Positions 8,212 to 15,983 of a stretch of DNA of 64,000 nucleotides are shown here, in pieces. Both the position numbers and the translations under genes were made by a program. Within the stretch, counting starts at the first letter, position 1; each line of letters opens with the position of its first letter. The stretch comes from BQJU01 sp965229635. GTDB taxonomy: Bacteria > Bacteroidota > Bacteroidia > Chitinophagales > Saprospiraceae. Location of the stretch: the NCBI GenBank assembly GCA_965229635.1, contig OZ245894.1, positions 7,564,001 to 7,628,000 of the forward strand, in the 5' to 3' direction. The notes beneath the pieces were generated by a model. That model ran no database searches, was not told the DNA's origin, and worked only from the letters and a program-made list of their open reading frames with translations.

Positions 8212-9867
8212 ATGAGCAAATTTTGTCGTTTTTTTCAGTTTGTATTTGTGGGGCTGGCCCTGGCTTCCTGTGCCAATGTGGTGCCGCCAGCTGGAGGGGA
8301 AAAAGATGAAACGCCGCCGATAGTGGTGGAAGAAAACTCGACGCCAAATTTGCAGACCAATTTTGAAAAACAAACTATTGAACTGACTTTCAATGAGTGG
8401 GTGGAGTTGAAGGATGTATTCAATCAGGTGGTCATCTCTCCGCCGCTGGAATATCCCTTTGAGTTGGATATCAAGCGCCGTACGGTGCGTTTTGAATTTG
8501 ATGAAGCTGAGGAATTGCGCCCAAATGCCACCTACACCATCAACTTTGGCGAAGCCATCCAGGACCTCAACGAGCGCAACCCGGCGGAAAACCTGCGCTT
8601 CGTCTTTTCCACCGGTGATTATATTGACTCATTGCGCGTAAGCGGCCACATTATAGATGCACAAACCAGCCTTCCGGTGGAAGGCATCCTGTTTATGCTC
8701 TACGAAAATACGGCCGATACCGTGGTGCGCACTGAGCGGCCTTTCTACTTTGGTAAAACGGATGAATTGGGGCAGTTTTTGATTGAAAATGTCAAAGCCG
8801 GACAGTTTAAAGGTTTTGCACTAAAAGATTCAGACTTCAACTATAAGTTTACGCAAACGACTGAGATGATCGGCTTTCCGGATACACTACTGACGATAGC
8901 CGAAGGCAATGAACCCAATCTGAAAATCAGGCTATTTCAGGAGGCCCGTCAACTACGGGTTATCGAGGTGGATACCAGTCGCTTTGGTTTGGTGAAGCTC
9001 GGCTTCAACCGCACACCAAACGGCATGACTTACCGGGCGCCGGATTTTCAGGGTGAATTTATCGAGGAATACGTCAAAGACACCCTGAAGCTTTGGTATC
9101 AGGACGAACAGCCCGGTCCCTGGCAGTTGTTTGTTACCCAGGATACTCTACTCAACGATACTTTGTTGATTCCGGAACGATCAAAGGAAAATTTCAGGGA
9201 AAATGCGCTGCTGAAGTCTTTACTCCGAACGCAGCCCAAAGCACTTCGCCAACCGCCCGGCAAGCCGATGGTTATCGAGTTTTCGCATCCGCTGGCCAGC
9301 TATGATACAGCCCTGATTCAGGTGATTGAGGATACGCTACTGATACCGGTCTTCCCGGAAGTATCTATCGATAGCACAGTGGGCCGGGAGCTATGGTTGT
9401 CTTTTCCCTGGAAGGATGGTATGCCTTATGAAGTGACGATATTACCAGGAGCAGTAACCGACATCTATCGCCTAAGCAACCAGGACAGCATCCAGCAAAA
9501 ATATGTAGGTGATTCCCGTAAAAACTTTGGTAACCTGATCCTGACGCTAAGCGGACTGGACAGCACCGAGAACTACATCATCCAGCTATGGCAACAGGAT
9601 AAAAATATGATCTCGGAGTTGCAAAGCCAGGGCAGCAGCCAGTTCAACCATACCTATTCCCTACTTACGCCCGGCGAATACACCCTACGCGTCATTACCG
9701 ACTGGAACGGCAACGGTTACTGGGACCCCGGCCTCTACGATGACTTGCGCCAGCCCGAACCTATTTTCCGCAAGAAAATGCAACAGCTTCGCGCCAACTG
9801 GGATTTGGAAGCTGAGGTGATTCTGGGCGTGCAGGATGTAGAGGAAGAGGAGGAGCCGAAGGAATAG
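8212..9867 (+). CDS. Ig-like domain (Big_5/SbsA type) lipoprotein
   Basis: Predicted surface or periplasmic lipoprotein of 551 residues. The lipobox LASC sits near residue 20, followed by the family-typical start ANVVPPAGGEKDETPP. The first domain, about residues 38-135, is a bacterial Ig-like (Big_5) fold (PNLQTNFEKQTIELTFNEWV, LRPNATYTINFGEAIQDLNE, NLRFVFSTGDYIDS). A carboxypeptidase-regulatory-like beta domain follows (VSGHIIDAQTSLPVEGILFMLYE ... TDELGQFLIENVKAG). The rest consists of further beta-rich segments and ends in an acidic tail. This architecture is widespread in Bacteroidota with no experimentally defined function known to me. It stands alone on the plus strand, converging with the ExbD-like gene 16 bp downstream. 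Confidence 0.82.
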   Translation: MSKFCRFFQFVFVGLALASCANVVPPAGGEKDETPPIVVEENSTPNLQTNFEKQTIELTFNEWVELKDVFNQVVISPPLEYPFELDIKRRTVRFEFDEAEELRPNATYTINFGEAIQDLNERNPAENLRFVFSTGDYIDSLRVSGHIIDAQTSLPVEGILFMLYENTADTVVRTERPFYFGKTDELGQFLIENVKAGQFKGFALKDSDFNYKFTQTTEMIGFPDTLLTIAEGNEPNLKIRLFQEARQLRVIEVDTSRFGLVKLGFNRTPNGMTYRAPDFQGEFIEEYVKDTLKLWYQDEQPGPWQLFVTQDTLLNDTLLIPERSKENFRENALLKSLLRTQPKALRQPPGKPMVIEFSHPLASYDTALIQVIEDTLLIPVFPEVSIDSTVGRELWLSFPWKDGMPYEVTILPGAVTDIYRLSNQDSIQQKYVGDSRKNFGNLILTLSGLDSTENYIIQLWQQDKNMISELQSQGSSQFNHTYSLLTPGEYTLRVITDWNGNGYWDPGLYDDLRQPEPIFRKKMQQLRANWDLEAEVILGVQDVEEEEEPKE

Positions 9868-9883
9868 CTCATTTATTCTCACC

Positions 9884-10840
9884 CTAATCCATAGGTACTC
9901 CTTCCGAAATCATGAAAGGAATTTCTTTTTTCACCTTAGTCTTTTCCTCGCTCGATAAAGCTTCATAAGGTTTTCCAAAGGTAGATTGGGCATATTCCTC
10001 CCAAAGTTCCTGATAGGCATCCCGTAAGGCATTGTAGACTTTTAAATAAACATCGTATCGCGTACCACGGAAATTTTTCAGTGAAATGATGGCCTTTTTT
10101 GGAGACTCAGCCAAGCTGTCATCACCTTCGGGGTTTTGGATGAAGGCTTTCGCCAATGCTTTTACCTCAGTGATTTCCACCTGTTGATCACGGACAAAGA
10201 CTTCATTTTTATCATTGACAAGCACTTTGAGATAATTTCTTGATTTGGAGTCCTCAATTTGGGGCTCCGGTTCCGGAATGGCAAGAATATCTTGCTCAAA
10301 TTCATTAGGTCTGGCTATGGTCAAGGGAAATTTTTCCAGGAGTAATTGGACATCTCGAGAAGCCATAGTGGCCCATTCTCGGTTCAACTCTTCCACTAGA
10401 TAATGCAGCAGGAGATCGCGATAAATATCCTGTATTGTTCCCATGATCAGCTGCCGCTTAAACAGCGCAACCGTATCCGTACGATCAAGCGTTTGCACTT
10501 CCGCAATATTGGTAAAGATGACGGCCTCTTCAAGCGCCGAGGGCAGGTGCGGTAACTGATTAGGATTGGTAATGGCGTATTTAATTCCTTCCTTCAGTTT
10601 TTCAATACCCAACGGATGGTTATTTAAGGTGACCAGCCCCAAAGTGTCGATCATCAAATAGACCCGATTGCGCAAAGCAATGGAATCTCCTTCCAGATAG
10701 TCAATACCTTGATCTGTTATTTTCACAATGATGAAATGATCTTCCGGAAAGTCTCCCTGATATTTAAAATCGTGCTCTTGCGCAATAGCCTGAAAGAATA
10801 ATAAAGAGAGGAAAACGCCTGTAAGGTTGATTTTTTTCAT
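9884..10840 (-). CDS. Secreted protein with ExbD-like C-terminal domain
   Basis: 318 residues from the ATG at 10840. It has a Sec signal peptide (LTGVFLSLLFFQAIAQ) and no further membrane segment. The middle is a helical region of unknown type. The C-terminal 130 residues (YLKVLVNDKNEVFVRDQQVEI, AIISLKNFRGTRYDVYLKVYNALRDAYQELWEEYAQSTFGKPYEALSSEEK, EIPFMISE) resemble the periplasmic domain of Bacteroidota ExbD proteins, including the long C-terminal helix and the closing ISE motif. Classical ExbD has an N-terminal membrane anchor with an essential Asp that couples to ExbB and TonB. Here the anchor is replaced by a cleavable signal, so it cannot form the proton channel. It might instead bind TonB or ExbD partners. 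The similarity is from memory of the family and needs profile confirmation. Confidence 0.65.
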   Translation of the reverse strand: MKKINLTGVFLSLLFFQAIAQEHDFKYQGDFPEDHFIIVKITDQGIDYLEGDSIALRNRVYLMIDTLGLVTLNNHPLGIEKLKEGIKYAITNPNQLPHLPSALEEAVIFTNIAEVQTLDRTDTVALFKRQLIMGTIQDIYRDLLLHYLVEELNREWATMASRDVQLLLEKFPLTIARPNEFEQDILAIPEPEPQIEDSKSRNYLKVLVNDKNEVFVRDQQVEITEVKALAKAFIQNPEGDDSLAESPKKAIISLKNFRGTRYDVYLKVYNALRDAYQELWEEYAQSTFGKPYEALSSEEKTKVKKEIPFMISEGVPMD

Positions 10841-10879
10841 TTGATGGTTTTCCACAATTTAGTACTTTCTGGGTAATAA

Positions 10880-12040
10880 TTAAGGACTTTTCAAATGGAT
10901 AATCTTCAAATGCTGTAACTGATTTCCCTGCTCTATCCTGCCGATGTAGGTTCCCCCTGACGCAGTAGCAGCCTCCGGTTTCCAGGTGAGCCGATGGCGG
11001 CCTTGCCCCTGAAATGCTTTGGTCAGATCACAAACTTTGTTGCCCGTGGTATCAAAAATGCTAATGGTTACCGGTCCCGCTTCGCGCAAATCAAACTCGA
11101 AGTGGATCTCGCTTTCAAATGGATTGGGGTACACCGTAAAGGTGAACGACTCCGGTGTCAGTGGTGTGACTGAGGTGGTCAGTTCTTCAATCACTCTGAT
11201 GCGGCTGAGGCCGTATTCACTGATGTACAATTTGCTTTCATCGTGGCTAAAGCCAATCCCATTGGGTGCCAGAAACTGAGCCTGATCCGCAGCGCCGTCA
11301 TTGCCACCGGGAGCACCGGTGCCGGCAAAATCCGTGACCGTGCCCTGCATATCGATGCGGTGAATAATGTTATCGCCGTTGGTGATGTATAATGCGCCAT
11401 TGCTGTAAGTCATAAAGCCACAGGCCCAGGCTTGTTGCAAGCCATCTACGTAAGCGAAGTGCTCAATTTGTACCGGGTTACCGGGAATGAGTTTGTAAAT
11501 ATTGCCATCGTGGGCGCTGGAGACAAAAAGCGTATCGCCGGGCGTCCAGGCAATACCGAGGGCGGTATTGAACAGTGGCGAATTGGCGTACAAGCTCATC
11601 TGACCTTCCGGGGTGATTTTGCGAACGTTGTTGTTGAATTCTGTGACGTATAGATTACCGGAGGCATCAAAAGTAATATCTCCCGGGTACACCAATCCGC
11701 TGGCGAAAACCTCGCTATTGCCCTCGGCATCTACCCTGGTGATCCACCCCTGCTGATTGAGCGGACGGTTGGTGACGTACAGGGTGGTACCAGTATTATC
11801 AAAACAAAGTCCGCTGGCGCGGGAGAAGTGGGTCCCATTGGCGAAAGCCGTAGCATCCACCACCCCATCCGGTGAAATTCGTACTACGGAGGAAGATTCG
11901 GAAGTTACGTAAACATTCCCAGCCAGATCCACAGCCACATCAGCGTTGGAGGGTGTATTGGCAAAAGTACTGACCGTTTGTGCCCGGAGCAAAGCGCTAA
12001 ACAAGAGCAGCGCGAACAAGGAGTAAAACCTGCAATTCAT
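10880..12040 (-). CDS. NHL/SMP-30-type beta-propeller protein with T9SS sorting domain
   Basis: Secreted 386-residue protein. A signal peptide (SLFALLLFSALLRAQ) is followed by about 270 residues of propeller repeats with the pattern G-N-x-Y-V-T and hydrophobic-x-Pro-D-G (LAGNVYVTSESSSVVRISPDG, ASGNLYVTEFNNNVRKITPEGQ, SNGALYITNGDNIIHRIDMQG). The C-terminal 80 residues form a type IX secretion sorting domain of type A (FTVYPNPFESEIHFEF, ISIFDTTGNKV, GGTYIGRIEQG, LKIIHL). It is therefore exported by T9SS and attached to or released from the cell surface. The propeller may bind sugars or have lactonase-like activity, but no catalytic residues can be assigned. It is divergent from the AraC-type gene. 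Confidence 0.85.
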   Translation of the reverse strand: MNCRFYSLFALLLFSALLRAQTVSTFANTPSNADVAVDLAGNVYVTSESSSVVRISPDGVVDATAFANGTHFSRASGLCFDNTGTTLYVTNRPLNQQGWITRVDAEGNSEVFASGLVYPGDITFDASGNLYVTEFNNNVRKITPEGQMSLYANSPLFNTALGIAWTPGDTLFVSSAHDGNIYKLIPGNPVQIEHFAYVDGLQQAWACGFMTYSNGALYITNGDNIIHRIDMQGTVTDFAGTGAPGGNDGAADQAQFLAPNGIGFSHDESKLYISEYGLSRIRVIEELTTSVTPLTPESFTFTVYPNPFESEIHFEFDLREAGPVTISIFDTTGNKVCDLTKAFQGQGRHRLTWKPEAATASGGTYIGRIEQGNQLQHLKIIHLKSP

Positions 12041-12100
12041 AAGCTAAATATTTTTATCTGCAAGATTACTGCGTCGGGAGGTGGGAGGCAATTTTTTGCC

Positions 12101-12122
12101 GTTCGCCGCTATACAGGCGAAC
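12101..12122. promoter_or_regulatory. Perfect inverted repeat between divergent genes
   Basis: GTTCGCC and GGCGAAC (7 bp arms, 8-bp spacer) lie in the 126-bp region between the propeller gene and the AraC-type regulator, 45 bp before the latter's ATG. It could be an operator for the neighbouring regulator or a hairpin in its leader. Confidence 0.4.
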
Positions 12123-12166
12123 TGATTAGACAGGTTGGTTCTGACAAAAGGTGTATTTTTATAAAC

Positions 12167-13279
12167 ATGAGTGTGGACATTACCATCTGGTCGTTGATAT
12201 TATTATTTGGTGCCTTGCAGGGCATCCTGTTGGTGTTGGCCATTTGGCTACAGCCAACATATCGGAATCGTCGCAATGGCATTTTTGTGCTGTTGCTGCT
12301 GATCATTACGGTTATTCAGGTGGATCACAGTTTACGACTGTCCAGCCTCTATCAGGCAGCACCAAATTTGATCTACATTTCCGATGCGTTGTGGTATTTG
12401 ATTGCGCCATTGTTACTTTTCTACGCCAGGTTATTTATTGATCATCGCTACACTTTCAAATGGTGGGATTTGCTTCATCTCCTCCCCTTTCTGGCGATGG
12501 CCATTTATTATGGTCCGCTCCTTTTGGCACCGGCTGAAGTCAAGACCAATATTTTGGAAAACTACAACGTGGCCGGCACCTACGGACTGGAAACGCGATT
12601 GTTGATACTGGCCATGATGCTACAAATGTTGGCTTATATCGCTTATAGTTTTTGGACCTTACGGAAATATGAGGTACAATACAAACAGCAATTCTCCGAA
12701 AATCACATTGTGCAATTGGATTGGCTGAAAAACACTTACCGTTTCTTTTTGATCTATTTTTTATTAGAATTTACCTTCTCTACCGCACGGAATTTTTTCG
12801 GTTTTCGCAGCGCCTTTCTGGACAACTGGTCGCTGGTGGTGTGGGTGCTTTATATTTATACCATCGCCTATTTGATCCTCACCCAACCCAATTATCTGCT
12901 GCCGCAATTGTCCTCCCTGAAAACCGCAAAAAGCGACCACCTCAATCAGGAATCTACCCAGGCACTACTCCAATACATGCAAGACCACAAACCCTACCTA
13001 AAAAGCGACCTCAAACTCCCCGAACTGGCCGAATCCCTCGGCTACAGCACCAACCAACTTTCCCAGTTGGTCAACCAGCAATTGGGCCTGAACTTCTACG
13101 AATTCATCAACGCCTACCGCGCCCGTGCCGCCAAAGAGATGCTTGGCAATGCCGACTTTTCCCATCTGAGCATTTCGGGTATCGCCAGTGAAGCCGGCTT
13201 CAAAAGCAAGACTTCTTTTTATAAGTTTTTTAAAAAGGAATTTCAGATGACGCCTAGGGAGTACATAAGGAAGGGGTAG
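12167..13279 (+). CDS. Membrane-bound AraC-family transcriptional regulator
   Basis: 370 residues from the ATG at 12167. The N-terminal half carries about seven hydrophobic transmembrane segments (IWSLILLFGALQGILLVLAI, FVLLLLIITVIQV, LIAPLLLFYARLF, LLHLLPFLAMAIYY, and others). The C-terminal 100 residues form an AraC/XylS double helix-turn-helix domain (LKLPELAESLGYSTNQLSQLVNQQLG, ISGIASEAGFKSKTSFYKFFKKEFQMTPREY). This 7TM-AraC type is common in Bacteroidota, where membrane sensing is assumed to control DNA binding; the ligand is unknown. The frame is open upstream to 11978, but the ATG directly before the first membrane helix is the natural start. It is divergent from the T9SS propeller gene, a plausible target. 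Confidence 0.9.
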   Translation: MSVDITIWSLILLFGALQGILLVLAIWLQPTYRNRRNGIFVLLLLIITVIQVDHSLRLSSLYQAAPNLIYISDALWYLIAPLLLFYARLFIDHRYTFKWWDLLHLLPFLAMAIYYGPLLLAPAEVKTNILENYNVAGTYGLETRLLILAMMLQMLAYIAYSFWTLRKYEVQYKQQFSENHIVQLDWLKNTYRFFLIYFLLEFTFSTARNFFGFRSAFLDNWSLVVWVLYIYTIAYLILTQPNYLLPQLSSLKTAKSDHLNQESTQALLQYMQDHKPYLKSDLKLPELAESLGYSTNQLSQLVNQQLGLNFYEFINAYRARAAKEMLGNADFSHLSISGIASEAGFKSKTSFYKFFKKEFQMTPREYIRKG

Positions 13280-13315
13280 CACAACCTTGACTTTTTGCTG
13301 GTTTTTGCTTAATTT

Positions 13316-13343
13316 TAGAAAAATAATTCTAGAAAAATTAATC
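13316..13343 (+). promoter_or_regulatory. Tandem 14-bp direct repeat before the XRE-nucleotidyltransferase gene
   Basis: TAGAAAAATAATTC is followed immediately by TAGAAAAATTAATC (12 of 14 identical), 13 bp before the ATG at 13357. The junction also forms the palindrome TTCTAGAA. Placement suggests an operator for the XRE domain encoded by the gene itself. Confidence 0.5.
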
Positions 13344-13356
13344 AAAATTATTATTG

Positions 13357-13962
13357 ATGCGCTTTGGCCCAATGATTCGCAAGTACCGAATGCAACGTCA
13401 GTTAGCGCTACGACAAGTGGCCTATCAAATCGATTTGGATCAATCAACCCTTAGTAAGGTGGAAAGAGGAGAATTGATTGCGCCGGAGAGAATTGTAAAA
13501 CCTCTGGCAAAGTGTCTGGGAGTGCCTTACAAGGAATTACAGATTCAATACCTAAGTGAGCGCCTTATTCTGGAACTAAAAGATATGGATTATCACCAGG
13601 AAGCGCTGGAGGTGGCTAAAGAGCACCTGGCGCATCTTGATCAGGAGCAAAGCGAGGACTCGGAACGATCAAAACTGCTCAGTAATATCCAAACTTATCT
13701 GGCCCAACAGCCCATTGAAAAAGCCTGGTTATTTGGCTCCTTTGCCCGAGGAGAAGAAGGGAAAGATAGTGATATTGATATCCTGGTCCGCTTTAAGCAG
13801 CCGCATAAGGTGGATTTATTTGAATACGTGGGTATGCGCCAAGACCTCGAAGACCTCACCGGCCGCTCGGTGGATCTGGTAGAAGAAGGGCAGGAATTAT
13901 CCGTTGCTCAGGCCTCGATAGCCCGTGAAAAGAAGCTGATCTATGAGCGAAAGACCACTTGA
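13357..13962 (+). CDS. XRE-nucleotidyltransferase fusion antitoxin (MntA-like)
   Basis: 201 residues from the ATG at 13357 (a TTG one codon upstream is less likely). Residues 5-65 form a Cro/C1-type helix-turn-helix (RKYRMQRQLALRQVAYQIDLDQSTLSKVERGELI). A linker helix follows, and residues 120-200 form a minimal nucleotidyltransferase domain. The latter has GS at 127-128, D139 and D141 (GKDSDIDILV) and the third acidic residue D173. In MntA/HepT type VII toxin-antitoxin systems the nucleotidyltransferase inactivates the HEPN toxin by adding AMP to a tyrosine. Its stop overlaps the HepT gene by 20 bp, which fits coupled translation. The added HTH would allow autoregulation through the adjacent direct repeat. 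Confidence 0.88.
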   Translation: MRFGPMIRKYRMQRQLALRQVAYQIDLDQSTLSKVERGELIAPERIVKPLAKCLGVPYKELQIQYLSERLILELKDMDYHQEALEVAKEHLAHLDQEQSEDSERSKLLSNIQTYLAQQPIEKAWLFGSFARGEEGKDSDIDILVRFKQPHKVDLFEYVGMRQDLEDLTGRSVDLVEEGQELSVAQASIAREKKLIYERKTT

Positions 13963-14290
13963 CCGTGAGCGGCTGCGACACATTATCGAGGCTATTGATC
14001 GCATCTACCGCTTTACCGAAGATATGACCTTTGAAGATTTTCTCGAAAATGAAATGGCCCAATTTGCCATCATCAAAAACTTTGAGATCATCGGTGAGGC
14101 TGTCTATCAAATTGATCGAAAAATGAAGGAAGCCTTTCCCGAAGTTGAATGGCGAAGAATCGCTGCTTTCCGCCATATTCTGGTACATGATTATTATAAA
14201 ATTAATATGGAAATTGTGTGGAATGCCAGGGAGAAGAATTTGCTGCAATTGAGAAGGCAGGTGGAAAGGATGTTGGAGGGGTTTTCGTGA
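13943..14290 (+). CDS. hepT: HepT-like HEPN ribonuclease toxin
   Basis: 115-residue all-helical protein with the HEPN active-site motif R-x4-H-x-Y at R77, H82 and Y84 (FRHILVHDYYKI). In characterised MntA/HepT pairs the toxin is an RNase acting on tRNA or mRNA, and the tyrosine of the motif is the residue modified by the cognate nucleotidyltransferase. The segment FAIIKNFEIIGEAVYQI is typical of the HepT (DUF86) family. The start ATG at 13943 lies inside the end of the XRE-nucleotidyltransferase gene. All active-site residues are intact, so the module appears functional. GC and codon use do not stand out from the neighbours. Confidence 0.93.
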   Translation: MSERPLDRERLRHIIEAIDRIYRFTEDMTFEDFLENEMAQFAIIKNFEIIGEAVYQIDRKMKEAFPEVEWRRIAAFRHILVHDYYKINMEIVWNAREKNLLQLRRQVERMLEGFS

Positions 14291-14327
14291 ACTAACTTGC
14301 ATACTTTTCCTGCAAAAAATACGCGCC

Positions 14328-15302
14328 ATGAAATCTGTATTAACGGTGTTCATATTATGTCTACCCATCTTCTGCCATGCCCAGAAAATGGACACCACAA
14401 TTACTAAATTGGACAGTGTCTATAAAGTGGTCATCATGGAATTTTATCCTTTCGGGGAACTGCAAAAAATTATTTTCCAAACCCGAGAAAAGGTGTTGTT
14501 TGATGAACATGGAAATCCCCGACTTTTGACAGAAGAAGAAAGATTTGATCTATTCATGCGAAACTACCCAATTAATGAAATCATAGGAAAGGTGGTAGAA
14601 GATAGCTTGAAAGTATTTCATGAATCCGGCCTGCTACAACACAAAAAGATTGGAAATCCAGAACAGCATTGGTTTTATCACTATGATAAAGATGGTAAGC
14701 TTAGTCACATTGAAAAACGACAGGAGGAGCAATATATCTACATTGATGAGGATCAGGTGCTGGAAGTGGATCAATATCATATTCAGGTAGAAGGAAAAAT
14801 TGGAGAGGAGCAGTGGGGCAAACTTGAGTTGAGAAATACGGCCAAACAAGCTTTAGCTCTGACATTCAAAACCACCGACGTAGCCAATTCCCTGGATCGA
14901 CAGAGCATACAACTCCTTGTGGGGGAAACTGACACCCTCCTTTTGAAAGTACAAATTGCTGCTCCGGCATCTCGATCAACCCTGCAAATTTTACGCGACA
15001 TGGAACCGATTCTCACCCTTCCCATTTCCGTAAATGGCTACGACCTTTCAGAAGAAGATTTCACCCCCGAAAGTTCGGCACAAGCCCTGTCTTTTACTAA
15101 CCGGAAATCTCTTTTCCTACAAATAGACAACAAAGAAAAACTTCTGAAAATCTACCGCAATGGTGTGCAGCTGGTGCACAGCCCAATTTCACAAATCAAA
15201 AATGAAATTGATATGCAATCCCTGAAACCAGGAGAGTACCGCTTTGAGATTACGGATTTGGGCAGTCAGGAGAAGCGGTATTGCAAGGTTTTATTGCAGT
15301 AA
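14328..15302 (+). CDS. Secreted protein of unknown function (324 aa)
   Basis: A Sec signal peptide (MKSVLTVFILCLPIFCHAQ) precedes about 305 residues with mixed helix and strand pattern. The first third carries charged, aromatic segments (VVIMEFYPFGELQKIIFQTREKV, HWFYHYDKDGKLSHIEKRQEEQ), a little like antitoxin-type YwqK/MORN-like strand repeats. Residues about 150-230 look like a beta-sandwich (GKLELRNTAKQALALTFKTTD, LLVGETDTLLLKVQIAAP) of the DUF1573 or ASH type. A final strand-rich block ends in GEYRFEITDLGSQEKRY. I do not recognise the family. It starts 37 bp after the toxin-antitoxin pair but has its own export signal, so a functional link is not assumed. Confidence 0.7.
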   Translation: MKSVLTVFILCLPIFCHAQKMDTTITKLDSVYKVVIMEFYPFGELQKIIFQTREKVLFDEHGNPRLLTEEERFDLFMRNYPINEIIGKVVEDSLKVFHESGLLQHKKIGNPEQHWFYHYDKDGKLSHIEKRQEEQYIYIDEDQVLEVDQYHIQVEGKIGEEQWGKLELRNTAKQALALTFKTTDVANSLDRQSIQLLVGETDTLLLKVQIAAPASRSTLQILRDMEPILTLPISVNGYDLSEEDFTPESSAQALSFTNRKSLFLQIDNKEKLLKIYRNGVQLVHSPISQIKNEIDMQSLKPGEYRFEITDLGSQEKRYCKVLLQ

Positions 15303-15467
15303 ACTGCCGCGTTCCAGCGGAACGCCGTCTTTGTAGACCGGTCATCCCAATCGAATCCGCACCAGCGGTGCGGCATCTTTTCCCGTGCTGCTTTGCTTTC
15401 CTTCTGTGCCTTATTCCGACCCATTGGGTTTCCCTACAGCGGAACTGAAGTGTGGTTAAAAATCGTC
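15303..15467 (+). repeat. Dispersed repeat family C, copy 1, with two AGC-loop hairpins
   Basis: Two perfect 7-bp-stem hairpins share an AGC loop: GCGTTCC-AGC-GGAACGC at 15309-15325 and CCGCACC-AGC-GGTGCGG at 15357-15373. They are followed by a block (15405-15457) that matches 47834-47886 at 50 of 53 positions. The gene-free stretch between the secreted protein and aroQ consists almost wholly of this element. Confidence 0.75.
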
Positions 15468-15484
15468 CTCCTCATGCCCTTTCC

Positions 15485-15898
15485 TCACACAAAAAACTCC
15501 ACCGCCAGCTCATAACCCTTCAATCCCAAACCCACAATCACTCCCTCGCATTTGGCGGAGAGGTAGGAGTGGTGTCGGTAGGGCTCGCGGGCATGTACGT
15601 TGGAAATGTGGACCTCGATCACGGGCGCATCGATAGCGCCAATGGCATCGGCGATGGCGATGGAGGTGTGAGTGAGGGCCCCGGCGTTGAGGATGATGCC
15701 GTCGTAGCTGAAGCCGACTTCGTGTAATTTGTCGATGAGCACACCCTCGTGGTTGGACTGGAAGTAGTGGAGGGTGATGCCCGGATATTCCATCTGTAGC
15801 TGGGCGAAGTAATCTTCAAAACTTTCGTTGCCGTAGATGGAAGGCTCCCGTTTCCCCAAAAGGTTGAGGTTGGGACCGTTGATGATGATTAATTTCAT
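15485..15898 (-). CDS. aroQ: 3-dehydroquinate dehydratase, type II
   Basis: Shikimate-pathway enzyme that converts 3-dehydroquinate to 3-dehydroshikimate (EC 4.2.1.10) in the cytoplasm; type II enzymes are dodecamers. The 137-residue length is normal. All key blocks are present: INGPNLNLLGKREPSIYG with the active-site tyrosine Y22, QSNHEG, ILNAGALTHTSIA with N71, and EVHISNVHAREPYRHHSY with H97 and R104. Start is ATG at 15898. It lies alone on the minus strand between repeat C and the recQ gene, separated from recQ by 85 bp, and other shikimate genes are not in the window. Confidence 0.97.
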   Translation of the reverse strand: MKLIIINGPNLNLLGKREPSIYGNESFEDYFAQLQMEYPGITLHYFQSNHEGVLIDKLHEVGFSYDGIILNAGALTHTSIAIADAIGAIDAPVIEVHISNVHAREPYRHHSYLSAKCEGVIVGLGLKGYELAVEFFV

Positions 15899-15983
15899 GC
15901 AAGTAGCAGTTTAACAGCTTGCTATTATCATGCAGCATTTACCGCAGAGGAGGATTGTCCATGCCCCTGCGGTAAAATGCTTC

